From positions 1,731,187 through 1,795,186 of the forward strand of contig NZ_JACCCW010000001.1 in the NCBI RefSeq assembly GCF_013410065.1: DNA of 64,000 bases. The letters run 5' to 3'. Shown here in pieces: positions 18,168 to 26,562 of the stretch; the first letter of the stretch is position 1; the number at the start of each line of letters is the position of its first letter. The notes under the pieces are model-generated. The model saw only the letters and a list, made by a program, of their open reading frames with translations. It ran no database searches and was not told the DNA's origin. Origin of the DNA: Granulicella arctica. Lineage in GTDB: Bacteria > Acidobacteriota > Terriglobia > Terriglobales > Acidobacteriaceae. The position numbers and the translations under genes were made by a program.

Positions 18168-18938
18168 ATGACAGCAGTCTGCCCAATTTGTGGAGGCCTC
18201 GGCCTGAAGGTCGTCCAGCGGGACGACGGGACGCAGTTTGCCCAGGATTGCGTCTGCCGTCTCCAGCAGCGTGCGAACCGGATGCTACGGCGGTCGCAGA
18301 TTCCGCATCGCTATGCAAATTGCACACTGGAAAACTTCGAGAGCAGCTTTGGCGGAGCTCACCGAACGCTCGCTGCAGCCCATCTGCGGGCGCGAAAGTT
18401 CGTCGAGAGCTATCCGCTCGAGACCAACGGAACGGGCCTGCTGCTGACCGGATCGATCGGCGTGGGGAAGACGCACCTGGCCGTCGGCATATTGCAGGCG
18501 TTGGTCGCCGAGCGAGGAGCTACCGGCCTCTTCTGCGACTATCGCGACCTATTGAAGCAGGTGCAGCACAGCTATAACAGGGCTGTTTCGGCCACGGAGC
18601 TGGAGGTGTTGGCGCCGGTCTTTGAAGCTGAAGTTCTTGTATTGGACGAACTGGGCGCATCGAAGCCAACCGACTGGGTGTGGGACACTGTCGCGCACAT
18701 CCTGAATACCCGCTACAACGACCGCCGAACGACCATCATTACAACGAACTACGCGAACTTCGGGCCGCTAGGCACCGAGCCTGGCACCGGCTCTTCCGCG
18801 CGAGCGGCAGCCCGCGAGGAGACGTTGGGCGACCGGATCGGTGAACGTATGCGCTCCCGGCTACAGGAGATGTGTGTCGTGGTGGAGATGCAGGGCGAGG
18901 ACTTTCGCCAGAAGGTCAAACGGGCCAGCTTCGCTTAG
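18168..18938 (+). CDS. DnaC/IstB-like AAA+ ATPase with N-terminal zinc-finger cysteines
   Basis: 256 residues from ATG 18168. The N-terminus has CPICGG (residues 5-10) and a later CVC pair, a probable zinc site. The AAA+ core follows with Walker A GSIGVGKT (95-102), Walker B VLVLDELG near 155-162, and the sensor-like TTIITTNY. This architecture matches DnaC/DnaI-type helicase loaders. No transposase or inverted repeat is nearby, so I prefer a replication-associated role over an IS21 IstB helper. The ATG was chosen because the zinc-finger domain begins directly after it. Confidence 0.82.
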   Translation: MTAVCPICGGLGLKVVQRDDGTQFAQDCVCRLQQRANRMLRRSQIPHRYANCTLENFESSFGGAHRTLAAAHLRARKFVESYPLETNGTGLLLTGSIGVGKTHLAVGILQALVAERGATGLFCDYRDLLKQVQHSYNRAVSATELEVLAPVFEAEVLVLDELGASKPTDWVWDTVAHILNTRYNDRRTTIITTNYANFGPLGTEPGTGSSARAAAREETLGDRIGERMRSRLQEMCVVVEMQGEDFRQKVKRASFA

Positions 18939-18956
18939 GAGTGGCGCGCGGATGCC

Positions 18957-19133
18957 CTAGACCATCGAAGCCAACAGAAGAACTCCGGCCGCCAGTACAA
19001 AGAGGGCGTAGACCATCTCGGTCGCCCGGATGGAGCGGCCTTCCGCAGGCATTAATCCAGACGCGATCATGTTCTGTTCAGGGTTCCGCTCGCTGGCGGC
19101 ATCGGGGGAAGAGTGCGGGATCGATAAAGCCAT
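18957..19133 (-). CDS. 58-residue single-span membrane protein
   Basis: A short reading frame starts at ATG 19131-19133, preceded by an excellent AAAGGAG ribosome-binding site. It encodes MALSIPHSSPDAASERNPEQ, continues polar to about residue 38, then has one hydrophobic span (MVYALFVLAAGVLLLASMV) ending at the stop. The strong ribosome-binding site, clean C-terminal membrane anchor and position between two plus-strand genes argue that it is real. No family is recognised. A 30-base tandem repeat lies immediately upstream. Confidence 0.7.
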   Translation of the reverse strand: MALSIPHSSPDAASERNPEQNMIASGLMPAEGRSIRATEMVYALFVLAAGVLLLASMV

Positions 19134-19143
19134 GGCGGTCTCC

Positions 19144-19203
19144 TTTCAGATGGTGCAGGAACATCCGTGATCGTTTCAGGTTATGCAGGAACATCCGTGG
19201 TCG
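19144..19203. repeat. 30-base tandem repeat, two copies
   Basis: Copies at 19144-19173 and 19174-19203 match at 26 of 30 positions, both containing TGCAGGAACATCCGTG. The array abuts the ribosome-binding site of the 58-residue minus-strand gene. Confidence 0.8.
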
Positions 19204-19214
19204 TTGGATGAGGG

Positions 19215-19230
19215 ATCCAGTCGACTGGAT
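19215..19230. promoter_or_regulatory. Perfect 16-base palindrome
   Basis: ATCCAGTCGACTGGAT is fully self-complementary. It lies 11 bases beyond the tandem repeat, between the divergent 58-residue gene and the DUF2393-like gene, and is a candidate operator. No regulator is identified. Confidence 0.4.
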
Positions 19231-19388
19231 ACACTTCTTAACGGAATTGTGCATACATTTGTTGCGTGTTTCTTGATGAAAATTGCAACAACGCAGCCGG
19301 AGCGCCTCCTTAGTACCTCTTTGAAAGACCCGTCCGACTCCTGTATCGAGAAAGATCGGCAGAGTGCCCCGTTGTAAAATTTCGATCT

Positions 19389-19970
19389 ATGGATGAGCTA
19401 TCGCAGCACGAGCAGTCGCAGCCGGGCAAAGTGTCCCGTAACGGCGTGAGTCAAGAGACCCCGGCACTGTTTGCTCCCAAAGCGGCTGTGCGCGACGAGA
19501 TGCCAGTCAACGCATGGGCGATTGCGGGTCTTGTGGTGTTGGCGGTCGTCGGCGTGTGGGTGTTCCTGACCCATCACAAGCCGACGGCTCCTGCGAACAA
19601 CGTTCGTCCGCTCGATGCGTACGCGGCGAGCCTGTCTCTCTCGCAGCTTGCGATGAGCGAATCGACCAGCCTGTCCGGGGGCAAGTCCACCTTTATTGAT
19701 GGACACATCCGGAATACGGGGAGTGCGATCGTGACCGGTGTGACCGTTCAGGTGTTCTTCGGCAACGATGAGGCGATGCCGCCCCAGGTTGAGACGGTTC
19801 AGCTGGCGCTGATTCGTGCCCATGAGCCGTATGTCGATACAGAGCCGGTAAGCGCAGCTCCCCTGAAGCCGGGGGATGACCAGGAGTTCCGGTTGACCTT
19901 CGAGACGCTTCCGGCGAACTGGAATACCCAGATTCCCGAGATCCACGTGGTGCAGGTGGCAACCAAGTAA
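19389..19970 (+). CDS. Membrane-anchored DUF2393/FxLYD-like protein
   Basis: This 193-residue protein has a cytoplasmic polar N-terminus (1-40), one transmembrane helix (about 42-60, WAIAGLVVLAVVGVWVF) and an external Ig-like domain. The domain carries the STFIDGHIRNTGSAIVTGVTVQVFF pattern of DUF2393/FxLYD-type beta-sandwiches, and ends QIPEIHVVQVATK. The function is unknown, presumably envelope-related. No operon partner is clear. Confidence 0.7.
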   Translation: MDELSQHEQSQPGKVSRNGVSQETPALFAPKAAVRDEMPVNAWAIAGLVVLAVVGVWVFLTHHKPTAPANNVRPLDAYAASLSLSQLAMSESTSLSGGKSTFIDGHIRNTGSAIVTGVTVQVFFGNDEAMPPQVETVQLALIRAHEPYVDTEPVSAAPLKPGDDQEFRLTFETLPANWNTQIPEIHVVQVATK

Positions 19971-20195
19971 TGGCCCTCGCCGCTCGGGTACGGGCAGTTC
20001 CTACCGGCAAGCGGGAAGTATTTTCGCAGCACAATGCTGGTAAGACTAATTTCTGACGGTCGTCATATTTTAGTAAATCCTTATATTTGAAGAACTTGAT
20101 CTGGTGTCGTGACTTTGGCAAGGTGCTTGCTCTTAGTCCTTGCACGTACGGTTCGGCTTCGGCCTTCCGGACGTGGACCAAAAGGAGCAAACGAC

Positions 20196-21083
20196 ATGAT
20201 GAAACATCCAACTAGTTTTGGTCTCTCCGTTCTGCTTTTAGGGGGCGCCTTGAGCGTGACCTCTCTGGCTCAGTCCAGTGCTTCTTCCACTCCGACCGAT
20301 GTGCCACCTCCGGCACAATCGATGAGTCCCGATAACACCGCCAGCTATGCAACCGGAAAGCCGCTTGAGACACAGTCCAAGGAAGGTTTCTGGGGGCACA
20401 TGAATCCACTTGCCCGCAAACGGTGGGTAAAACGGCAGATTGATCCGATCAAGGATCGCGATAATGAACTCGATCAGCTTCAGGCTAAGAATGCGAACGA
20501 TATTCGTGATGTAGACACCCGTTCGCAGGCCGGTATCAGCAAGGCTATGATGGCTGCGAACACCGCCGACCAGCACGCCCAGGATGCCGCCAACCGCGCC
20601 AACGCCGCCGACACGCTGGCTGGAACGGCCAGCACAAAGACAGATGCGCTGCATGGCACGGTGAGCAATCTCGATCAATATCAGACAGTTACGTCCTCTG
20701 CGGTGCCGTTCGCAAGTGGCCGCACAACGCTGGGGCCCAAAGCGAAGTCGGATCTCGATGATCTGGCTGCAAAGCTAGGGTCGGAGAAGGGCTATATCCT
20801 CGAAGTCCAGGGATATAGTCGTGCAGGCGTTCCCAACTCGCAGGCGATGGCGGACTCGGTTGTCCGTTATCTCGTGACCGAGCATCAGGTTCCGATCTAT
20901 CGCATCTATCGGACCGGGCTTGGCCATCAGAAGGATGTTGCTGTAGCAGAAGGAGATAAGCCGGTGGTCAACGGTGTCCGCGTAACGTTGCTGCACAACA
21001 GCCTCGCGACGATGGATAGCCCCGGAGCCTCCGGAAATACCAGCAGCCTGTCATCTGGAACGGCGAATCCGTCCAGCAACTAA
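20196..21083 (+). CDS. Exported OmpA-family protein
   Basis: 295 residues from ATG 20196, chosen because AAAGGAG lies ten bases upstream. A signal peptide (about 1-24) is followed by a Ser/Thr/Pro linker, a charged stretch, and an Ala-rich helical region (about 105-155, with repeated NTADQHAQDAANRANAAD-type heptads) likely to form a coiled coil. The C-terminal OmpA-like domain has VPFASGRTTLGPKAKSDLDDL, ILEVQGYSRAG and YRTGLGHQK. That order resembles Lpp/Pal-like envelope proteins that hold the outer membrane to peptidoglycan. A strong terminator follows. Confidence 0.82.
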   Translation: MMKHPTSFGLSVLLLGGALSVTSLAQSSASSTPTDVPPPAQSMSPDNTASYATGKPLETQSKEGFWGHMNPLARKRWVKRQIDPIKDRDNELDQLQAKNANDIRDVDTRSQAGISKAMMAANTADQHAQDAANRANAADTLAGTASTKTDALHGTVSNLDQYQTVTSSAVPFASGRTTLGPKAKSDLDDLAAKLGSEKGYILEVQGYSRAGVPNSQAMADSVVRYLVTEHQVPIYRIYRTGLGHQKDVAVAEGDKPVVNGVRVTLLHNSLATMDSPGASGNTSSLSSGTANPSSN

Positions 21084-21167
21084 TAGGCTTTCACGAAGTT
21101 TGCGGAGCGGTGCCTTAGAGCACGCCCGTCAACGACCTCTCCTAACCAGAGAGAACTAAGGCAGATT

Positions 21168-21196
21168 GGCCCCTCTAGCGAGGGGCCTATTTTTTT
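21168..21196 (+). terminator. Rho-independent terminator after the OmpA-like gene
   Basis: GGCCCCTC (21168-21175) pairs perfectly with GAGGGGCC (21180-21187), loop TAGC, followed by TATTTTTTT. It lies about 85 bases after the stop codon. Confidence 0.92.
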
Positions 21197-21319
21197 AAGA
21201 AATCGCGTTAAAAGGGCGATGTAACTGCAAACCGGAGTTACGGTTTTGTAGTTACACTTTTGGAGTGCGTTTTGGGTTTGGTCTTCGGCGTGCGCAAAAC
21301 GGGTGGGTACTTTTCGAGA

Positions 21320-21778
21320 TCAACTCTTTAAGGCGCGGCCGAGGTGGGTGAGGAGCAGAGTCATGAAGGAGAGCGCTCGGCGGCCGTCTTCGCTTGCGGC
21401 TCGCTTGGCGATCTGGAAGAGGCTGGGAGTCTTCTGCTCGAGTTTGTGCTCTATGGTGGCAGTGGCGAGGGTCTTCGAGAGCCGGTCGAGGATCGCTGGA
21501 TCAAGGGCGGTAAGGATCTTGGCTGCTTCGAGAAGGTTGCGGATGCCGGTGATGCCTTCGGGGGTCTTGGCATACTTCGCGGCGGTGGCGAAGATGGTGT
21601 CCTTCGCGCCGATTGCGCCGTGGAGGAGGTCGAGCAGCCCCTGATCGTGCGCGGCCTGGAGGACGTCATAGGCAACGAGGAGTGCCTCAGCGTGCTCGCG
21701 GGGCGCGGCGTTGAGGCGACGCATGAGTTCGAGGTGGGGATCGACAGGGGCGGGTTTGAAGGTGAGCGGGTTGGCCAT
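21320..21778 (-). CDS. DUF1641 protein, probable formate dehydrogenase partner
   Basis: This 152-residue protein resembles DUF1641 members such as Bacillus YrhD/YjgD, which are encoded beside formate dehydrogenase-like genes. The characteristic middle reads DQGLLDLLHGAIGAKDTIFA, then TPEGITGIRNLLEAAKIL, with a helical C-terminus. The start at 21778 follows GAGGAG. It lies about 1 kb downstream of the large formate dehydrogenase gene on the same strand, separated by an outer-membrane protein gene. The biochemical role of the family is unknown to me. Confidence 0.8.
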   Translation of the reverse strand: MANPLTFKPAPVDPHLELMRRLNAAPREHAEALLVAYDVLQAAHDQGLLDLLHGAIGAKDTIFATAAKYAKTPEGITGIRNLLEAAKILTALDPAILDRLSKTLATATIEHKLEQKTPSLFQIAKRAASEDGRRALSFMTLLLTHLGRALKS

Positions 21779-21888
21779 GGATGCTCCTCAAGACTGGTCC
21801 TTCTTTCAGACGAAGGACCAACCATAAGACTATGACGCCGGGGAGAGGAATGTGCCATGGAAAAATACAACAGTTTTGCGACTGCCAA

Positions 21889-22497
21889 CTACTTCGACGA
21901 ATGCCGACGGTGATTGAAGTCGAATCGATAGATGACGCCGAGCGTGATGGGTTTGGAGTAAAGGACGCCGGAGGTGGTTACAGGGGTCTCGTATCGCTGA
22001 ATCTGTGCATCGGCCTTGAAGGCAAGGTGATTTGTCAGGTCCAGATCCAGGCCGACGCCGGGTGAGATCACATTGGACACGGATCGGAGGACGAGGAGAG
22101 TGTTGCTTGCATTGGGGTAGCCGCCGTCGTAGTTGATTTGACCGCGGCCGAAGAGGATGTCCGCGTAGGGATGGAAGCGTCCAAAGCGCTCTTCTACCTT
22201 GAGGCCGCCGAGAAAGTTCTTCTGGCTGTCGACCGACCCCTTGTCGATCGGATAGGTGCCGCGAACCTCAACCGATGGCCTGAGTGAAAAGAAGGACCGA
22301 AAGCCGAGGTCGAGGCCGGCTGTGATCCCTATGTTCTTACCCGAGTTGAGACCGGTGTCGGTTCCGGTGGCACCACCGAAGGCGGAAAGTCGGAGGCGTT
22401 GTGTCGCGGTTGGGTCTGCCTGCGCATGGGCGAAGAGGACATGTGACGCTGCGAGAATGAGGATCGCTACCTGTACTGCTCGAATACTCGGCTTCAA
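21889..22497 (-). CDS. Outer-membrane beta-barrel protein
   Basis: This 202-residue protein has a signal peptide (about 1-26, FAHAQA) and alternating amphipathic beta-strands (LRLSAFGGATG, GITAGLDLGFRSFFSLRPSVEVRG, HPYADILFGRGQINYDG, PGVGLDLDLTNHLAFKADAQ) ending with ITLGVIYRFDF. This is the pattern of an eight-strand OmpW/OmpX/OprF-like barrel. The start is TTG with AAGGAG upstream. No specific substrate can be assigned. It lies between the DUF1641 and formate dehydrogenase genes. Confidence 0.8.
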   Translation of the reverse strand: MKPSIRAVQVAILILAASHVLFAHAQADPTATQRLRLSAFGGATGTDTGLNSGKNIGITAGLDLGFRSFFSLRPSVEVRGTYPIDKGSVDSQKNFLGGLKVEERFGRFHPYADILFGRGQINYDGGYPNASNTLLVLRSVSNVISPGVGLDLDLTNHLAFKADAQIQRYETPVTTSGVLYSKPITLGVIYRFDFNHRRHSSK

Positions 22498-22816
22498 AAC
22501 TACTCCTTATTGGCGTGTCGTCTCTTGCAAGTGCCGCCGCACCTTGATGCATGTACAAAACGTCCTTGGATCACTGTATCGGCTACAGATGTCTGTCTGT
22601 TGAGACGGTGCTCCAGGTGATTTGTATTACGGCCGTTTCGTTGATTGGTTGAACCGTGGGTTCAGATGAGGTGGAAACAGGTTGATGGCGAGAGAACCGT
22701 CTCGTCAGATTGTCTGAAAGTCCTCTCGCAAAAGCAACTTGTGATGAACGTATTACGGCAGTCCTATCGCATGCACCGACCTTTCAATAGGCCGCCGCAT
22801 CGTTTTGGAGCTCGAT
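22498..22816. other. Gene-free spacer upstream of the outer-membrane barrel gene
   Basis: No convincing coding frame, hairpin or repeat was seen in these 319 bases. It should hold the promoter of the barrel protein gene and the 3' end of the formate dehydrogenase transcript. Confidence 0.5.
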
Positions 22817-25800
22817 TCAGACGGTAATGGATTTGATCTGGACGAGCTTGTCGGCGGGTTGGGTTCCGGGAAGGTGATAGCCGGATTGGGCCCACTTGCG
22901 TTCGATCTCGACGCCGGTTTGCGGAGTGCGGGTGCCGTAGCGGAAGTTGCGGCGGGGCAGCGGATTGTCGCCCTGTTCGGGGAGGACGGTCATGCTGACG
23001 GCGGTCTCCTTGAAGGCTGGTGTGTGCGTGTAGCGGTCGGTGTAGCTGCTGGTGAGTTTGTTGACGGGCTCTTCGACGGAGTTGAGCGACATGTAGAGCT
23101 GCTTGCCCTGCACGCGGTCGGAGACGAGGACCTGCACGCGGACTTTGCCGTGGGGAGACGCGATTTGGACGTATCGACCACTGGTGATGCCGCGTTCGGT
23201 GGCTAGCTCGGGGGAGACTTCGACGAAGCCGTTTGGGGTGATCTCTTTGATGCCCGCAGTGCGGAAGGTCATGCTGCCCTGCTCAAAGTGTTCGAGGAGA
23301 CGGCCGTTGTTGAGGTGGAGGTCGAAGATGGCGCTGGTTTCTTCGGAGGGTGGGATGTACTCGACTGGATAGAAGCGGGCCTTGCCGTCGGGGAAGGGGA
23401 ATTTCTCGACGAAGAGGAGCGGCGAGTCGGTGCCGTCGGCGTGGACGGGCCACTGGAGGCTGTTGAAGCCTTCGAGGCGCTCGTAGCTGACGCCGGCGAA
23501 GAGTGGCGTGAGGCGTGCGACCTCGGCCATGATCTCGGAGGGATGTTTGTAGTTCCAATTGCCGCCCATGCGGTTGGCGATGAGCTGGATGATCTCCCAG
23601 TCGGGTTTTGATTCGCCGAGTGGTTCAAGGGCTTTGTAGATGCGCTGGATGCGGCGCTCGGTGCTGGTGAAGGTGCCGTCTTTTTCGAGCGATGCGGCGG
23701 CGGGCAGGACGAGGTCGGCGTAGCGGCAGGTCTCGGAGAAGTTGATGTCCTGCACGATGAAGAACTCGAGCTTTGCGAGTGCGCTGGCGACGTAGTTGGC
23801 GTTGGAGTCGGAGGTGATGGTGTCTTCGCCCTTGATGTAGAGGACCTTGAGGGTGCCCTCGAGGATGGCGTCGATCATCTGGTGATTGTCTTTGCCGGTA
23901 GTGGTGGGAAGAGTTACGCCCCAGTCGGCTTCAAACCTGGCGCGGACGTCGGGATCGTCTACTTTTTGATAGCCGGAGAAGACGTTGGGCATGGAGCCGA
24001 GGTCGCTGGCACCCTGCACGTTGTTGTGGCCGCGCAGGGGATAGGCTCCAGCGCCGGGGCGCATGTAGTTGCCGGTGAGCAGGAGCAGGTTCGAGAGCGA
24101 GGTTGCTGTATCGGAGCCGCCGCAGTGCTGCGTGACGCCCATGGCGAAGAGGATGCAGGTGCCATCGGCAGCGGCGATCTCGTTGGCGACGGTGATGAGG
24201 GTTGCGGCAGGAACGCCGGTGATCTGTTCGGTGTACTCGAGTGTGTAGGGCTCGAGGGAGCGCGCGTACTCGTCGAAGTTGTTGACCCACTGGTCGATGA
24301 ACTCCGGCTTGTGAAGCTTGTGGTCGAGGATGTAGCGAGCGACTCCGTTCATCCAGACGGCATCGGTGGAGGGATTGGGTCGGAAGAAGATGTCGGCGCG
24401 CTCGGCCATCTCGTGTTTGCGGAGGTCGGCGACGATGAGGCGCTGGCCGCGGTGCTTGTGGCTGCGCTTGATGCGGGTGCAGAGGACGGGGTGGTTCTCG
24501 GCGGGGTTGGCTCCGACGATGAGGACGAGGCCGGCTCGTTCGATGTCGGCGATGGAGCCGGAGTCGCCGCCATAGCCGACGGTGCGCTGGAGGCCCATGG
24601 TTGCCGGGTTCTGGCAGTAGCGGGCGCAGTTGTCGATATTGTTGGTGCCGATGACGGCGCGGGCGAGCTTCTGCATGAGGAAGCTCTCCTCGTTGGTGCA
24701 CTTGGAGGAGGCGATGAAGGCGAGCGCGTCGGGACCGTGGTCTTGCTTCACCTGCTTGAACTTGGCTTCAATCACGTCAAGCGCTTCTTCCCAGGAGATC
24801 TCGCGGAAGGTGTCGCCGTCACGAAGGAGCGGGCTGGTGAGGCGGTCGCTGGAGTTGATATGGCCCCAGGCGAACTTGCCCTTGATGCAGGTGGAGATGC
24901 CGTTGGCGGGGCCGTGCGTCGGCTCGATCTTGAGGATGTGGCGGTCGCGGGTCCAGACCTCAAAGCTACAGCCGACGGCGCAGTAGGTGCAGACGGTCTT
25001 GGTGCGCCTGGTGCGTGCGTTGCGCATCTCGGCCTCCATCTCGGAGAGGGAGAGGATGGGACCGTAGCCGATGGGTGGTTCGATGCCTTTGACGACGTCG
25101 ATCATGTCGTTGAGGACGCCTGCGGGGATGTCGGTGAGGTAGCCTGCGTGGCCGAGCATGGACTTTTCCATGAGCGCGTTGCAGGGACAGACGGTGACGC
25201 AGTGGCCGCAGGAGACGCAACTGGAGCCTTCGATGGTGTGGCCGCCGTCCCAGAGAACGCGGGGATGTTCGCTCTCCCACTCGATGGTGAGGGTCTCGTT
25301 GACCTGGACGTTCTGGCAGGCTTCGACGCAGCGGCCGCAGAGGATGCACTGGTCTGGGTCGTAGCGGTAGAAGGGATTGGACATGTCCTTCTCGTAGGGC
25401 TTGGGGCGGTACTCGCGGGCCTGGTGCTTTACGTCCAACTCGGCGGTGGTGTTGTGCACGGTGCAGTTCTGGTTGTTGTTGTCGCAGACGGTGCAGTAGA
25501 GCATGTGGTTCTGGAGGATGCGGTCGAAGGCTTCGCGCTGGGCGATGTCCACTCGCTCGCCTTCGGTGGCGACGTGCATGTTGGCGGTGACGCGGGTGGC
25601 GCAGGATCGGACTAGTTCACCGCTCACTTGAACCATGCAGGTGTCGCAGGACTGGATTGGACCCATCTGCGGGAGGTAGCAGACTTGCGGGATCTTTTTG
25701 GTTGCGGTGGATTCAGCGTGGCGGTTCAGGGCGGAGATGAGGAGCTCTCCGAGGTGCGCGGGGATGGATTGGCCGTTGACGGAGATGTGTGTGTTCGTAG

Positions 25801-25858
25801 TGATGTTTGCTGGAGTGTTGAGGAGAGGTCTCGGTAGAAGAGCGGCGGTCTCGGCCAT
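22817..25858 (-). CDS. Molybdopterin formate dehydrogenase-like alpha subunit
   Basis: This 1013-residue enzyme has an N-terminal 2Fe-2S ferredoxin domain (cysteines from CYLPQMGPIQSCDTC to CDNNNQNC), then two 4Fe-4S motifs (CILCGRCVEAC, CVSCGHCVTVC), a molybdopterin-domain 4Fe-4S site (CTYCAVGCSF) and the bis-MGD catalytic domains. The probable Mo ligand is in NCARYCQNP (Cys411, Cys415), with Gln416 where the best-known formate dehydrogenases have His. Cys is used, not selenocysteine. It should oxidise formate (or a related substrate) and pass electrons to an unknown acceptor. DUF1641 lies nearby; moaA is 15 kb away. Confidence 0.88.
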   Translation of the reverse strand: MAETAALLPRPLLNTPANITTNTHISVNGQSIPAHLGELLISALNRHAESTATKKIPQVCYLPQMGPIQSCDTCMVQVSGELVRSCATRVTANMHVATEGERVDIAQREAFDRILQNHMLYCTVCDNNNQNCTVHNTTAELDVKHQAREYRPKPYEKDMSNPFYRYDPDQCILCGRCVEACQNVQVNETLTIEWESEHPRVLWDGGHTIEGSSCVSCGHCVTVCPCNALMEKSMLGHAGYLTDIPAGVLNDMIDVVKGIEPPIGYGPILSLSEMEAEMRNARTRRTKTVCTYCAVGCSFEVWTRDRHILKIEPTHGPANGISTCIKGKFAWGHINSSDRLTSPLLRDGDTFREISWEEALDVIEAKFKQVKQDHGPDALAFIASSKCTNEESFLMQKLARAVIGTNNIDNCARYCQNPATMGLQRTVGYGGDSGSIADIERAGLVLIVGANPAENHPVLCTRIKRSHKHRGQRLIVADLRKHEMAERADIFFRPNPSTDAVWMNGVARYILDHKLHKPEFIDQWVNNFDEYARSLEPYTLEYTEQITGVPAATLITVANEIAAADGTCILFAMGVTQHCGGSDTATSLSNLLLLTGNYMRPGAGAYPLRGHNNVQGASDLGSMPNVFSGYQKVDDPDVRARFEADWGVTLPTTTGKDNHQMIDAILEGTLKVLYIKGEDTITSDSNANYVASALAKLEFFIVQDINFSETCRYADLVLPAAASLEKDGTFTSTERRIQRIYKALEPLGESKPDWEIIQLIANRMGGNWNYKHPSEIMAEVARLTPLFAGVSYERLEGFNSLQWPVHADGTDSPLLFVEKFPFPDGKARFYPVEYIPPSEETSAIFDLHLNNGRLLEHFEQGSMTFRTAGIKEITPNGFVEVSPELATERGITSGRYVQIASPHGKVRVQVLVSDRVQGKQLYMSLNSVEEPVNKLTSSYTDRYTHTPAFKETAVSMTVLPEQGDNPLPRRNFRYGTRTPQTGVEIERKWAQSGYHLPGTQPADKLVQIKSITV

Positions 25859-25954
25859 ATTGCCCTCAGATGCTCTGGAGGATAGCAGATGTTATCTGGA
25901 GCGGACATCGTTCGAAGTCGCAGATCTTCTGCCATTTCGCCTGAGAGCAGGTTT

Positions 25955-26503
25955 TCAAAAGCGAGATGCGGGGTTTTCGGATTGTGCAGGCAGGTTGTTG
26001 GCGAGGAGGTAGCCGCTCGGCGTCGCTCGGCATTGCGAGGCCTTCGACCTTTGCCAGACGGAACCGTCAGCGTAGTCGATCCCTGTGATCTCAACCCAGA
26101 GAACGCCTCCCATGTTGTGGGTTTGTAAATAGGAAGTGAACAGGCCCACTTCTCCTGGCTGATGCTCCAACTGGAAGTTCTCTGTGACGTCTTCGCCGAA
26201 GATTGCATTGGCGGGTATGGCGCGAAGCTTATCCGAGAAGCCATGTGCAGTAACCCTGATCCTCGCAACTTTAGATATATTGCTCTGGCTGAAGCTCAAT
26301 TGCACCCACTGTTTGAGCTTCAATTGTCCAGCATTGATAGGCAGCAACTCGAACTTTGATCTGCGCTGTGCTGTAAAGTCGATCGGGCATCCTGCATTGA
26401 GCGGCGGGATGATGAAGATGGTGGGCGAACTGGTGGTGTTCTGCTGTGCCAGGAGGCTGGCGCTGGCTAGAAGCAGGATCGCGAGGAAGGATGCGTTGCG
26501 CAT
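25955..26503 (-). CDS. Secreted protein of unknown function
   Basis: This 182-residue protein has a signal peptide (1-20, LLASASLLAQQ) and a ribosome-binding site AGGAG upstream of its ATG. It has a few Cys, and hydrophobic and Thr/Ser-rich beta segments (STTQ, WVQLSFSQSN, ARIRVTAHGF, VLWVEITGID). No family is recognised; a small beta-sandwich envelope protein is plausible. It lies between the formate dehydrogenase gene and the CCA-enzyme-like gene. Confidence 0.65.
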   Translation of the reverse strand: MRNASFLAILLLASASLLAQQNTTSSPTIFIIPPLNAGCPIDFTAQRRSKFELLPINAGQLKLKQWVQLSFSQSNISKVARIRVTAHGFSDKLRAIPANAIFGEDVTENFQLEHQPGEVGLFTSYLQTHNMGGVLWVEITGIDYADGSVWQRSKASQCRATPSGYLLANNLPAQSENPASRF

Positions 26504-26562
26504 GTGGGTCTCCTGGGAACCAGTCGACTACACCACTACGATACACCTGGAGTTTTGGGGGC

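Noticed and set aside
18168..18938. IS21 helper ATPase (IstB)
   Set aside because: No transposase, inverted repeats or target duplication nearby; the zinc-finger N-terminus fits DnaC-like loaders better.
23882..25615. 577-residue plus-strand open frame
   Set aside because: It lies wholly antisense to the formate dehydrogenase gene, has a Gly/Val-rich composition typical of GC-rich antisense frames and no recognisable motif.
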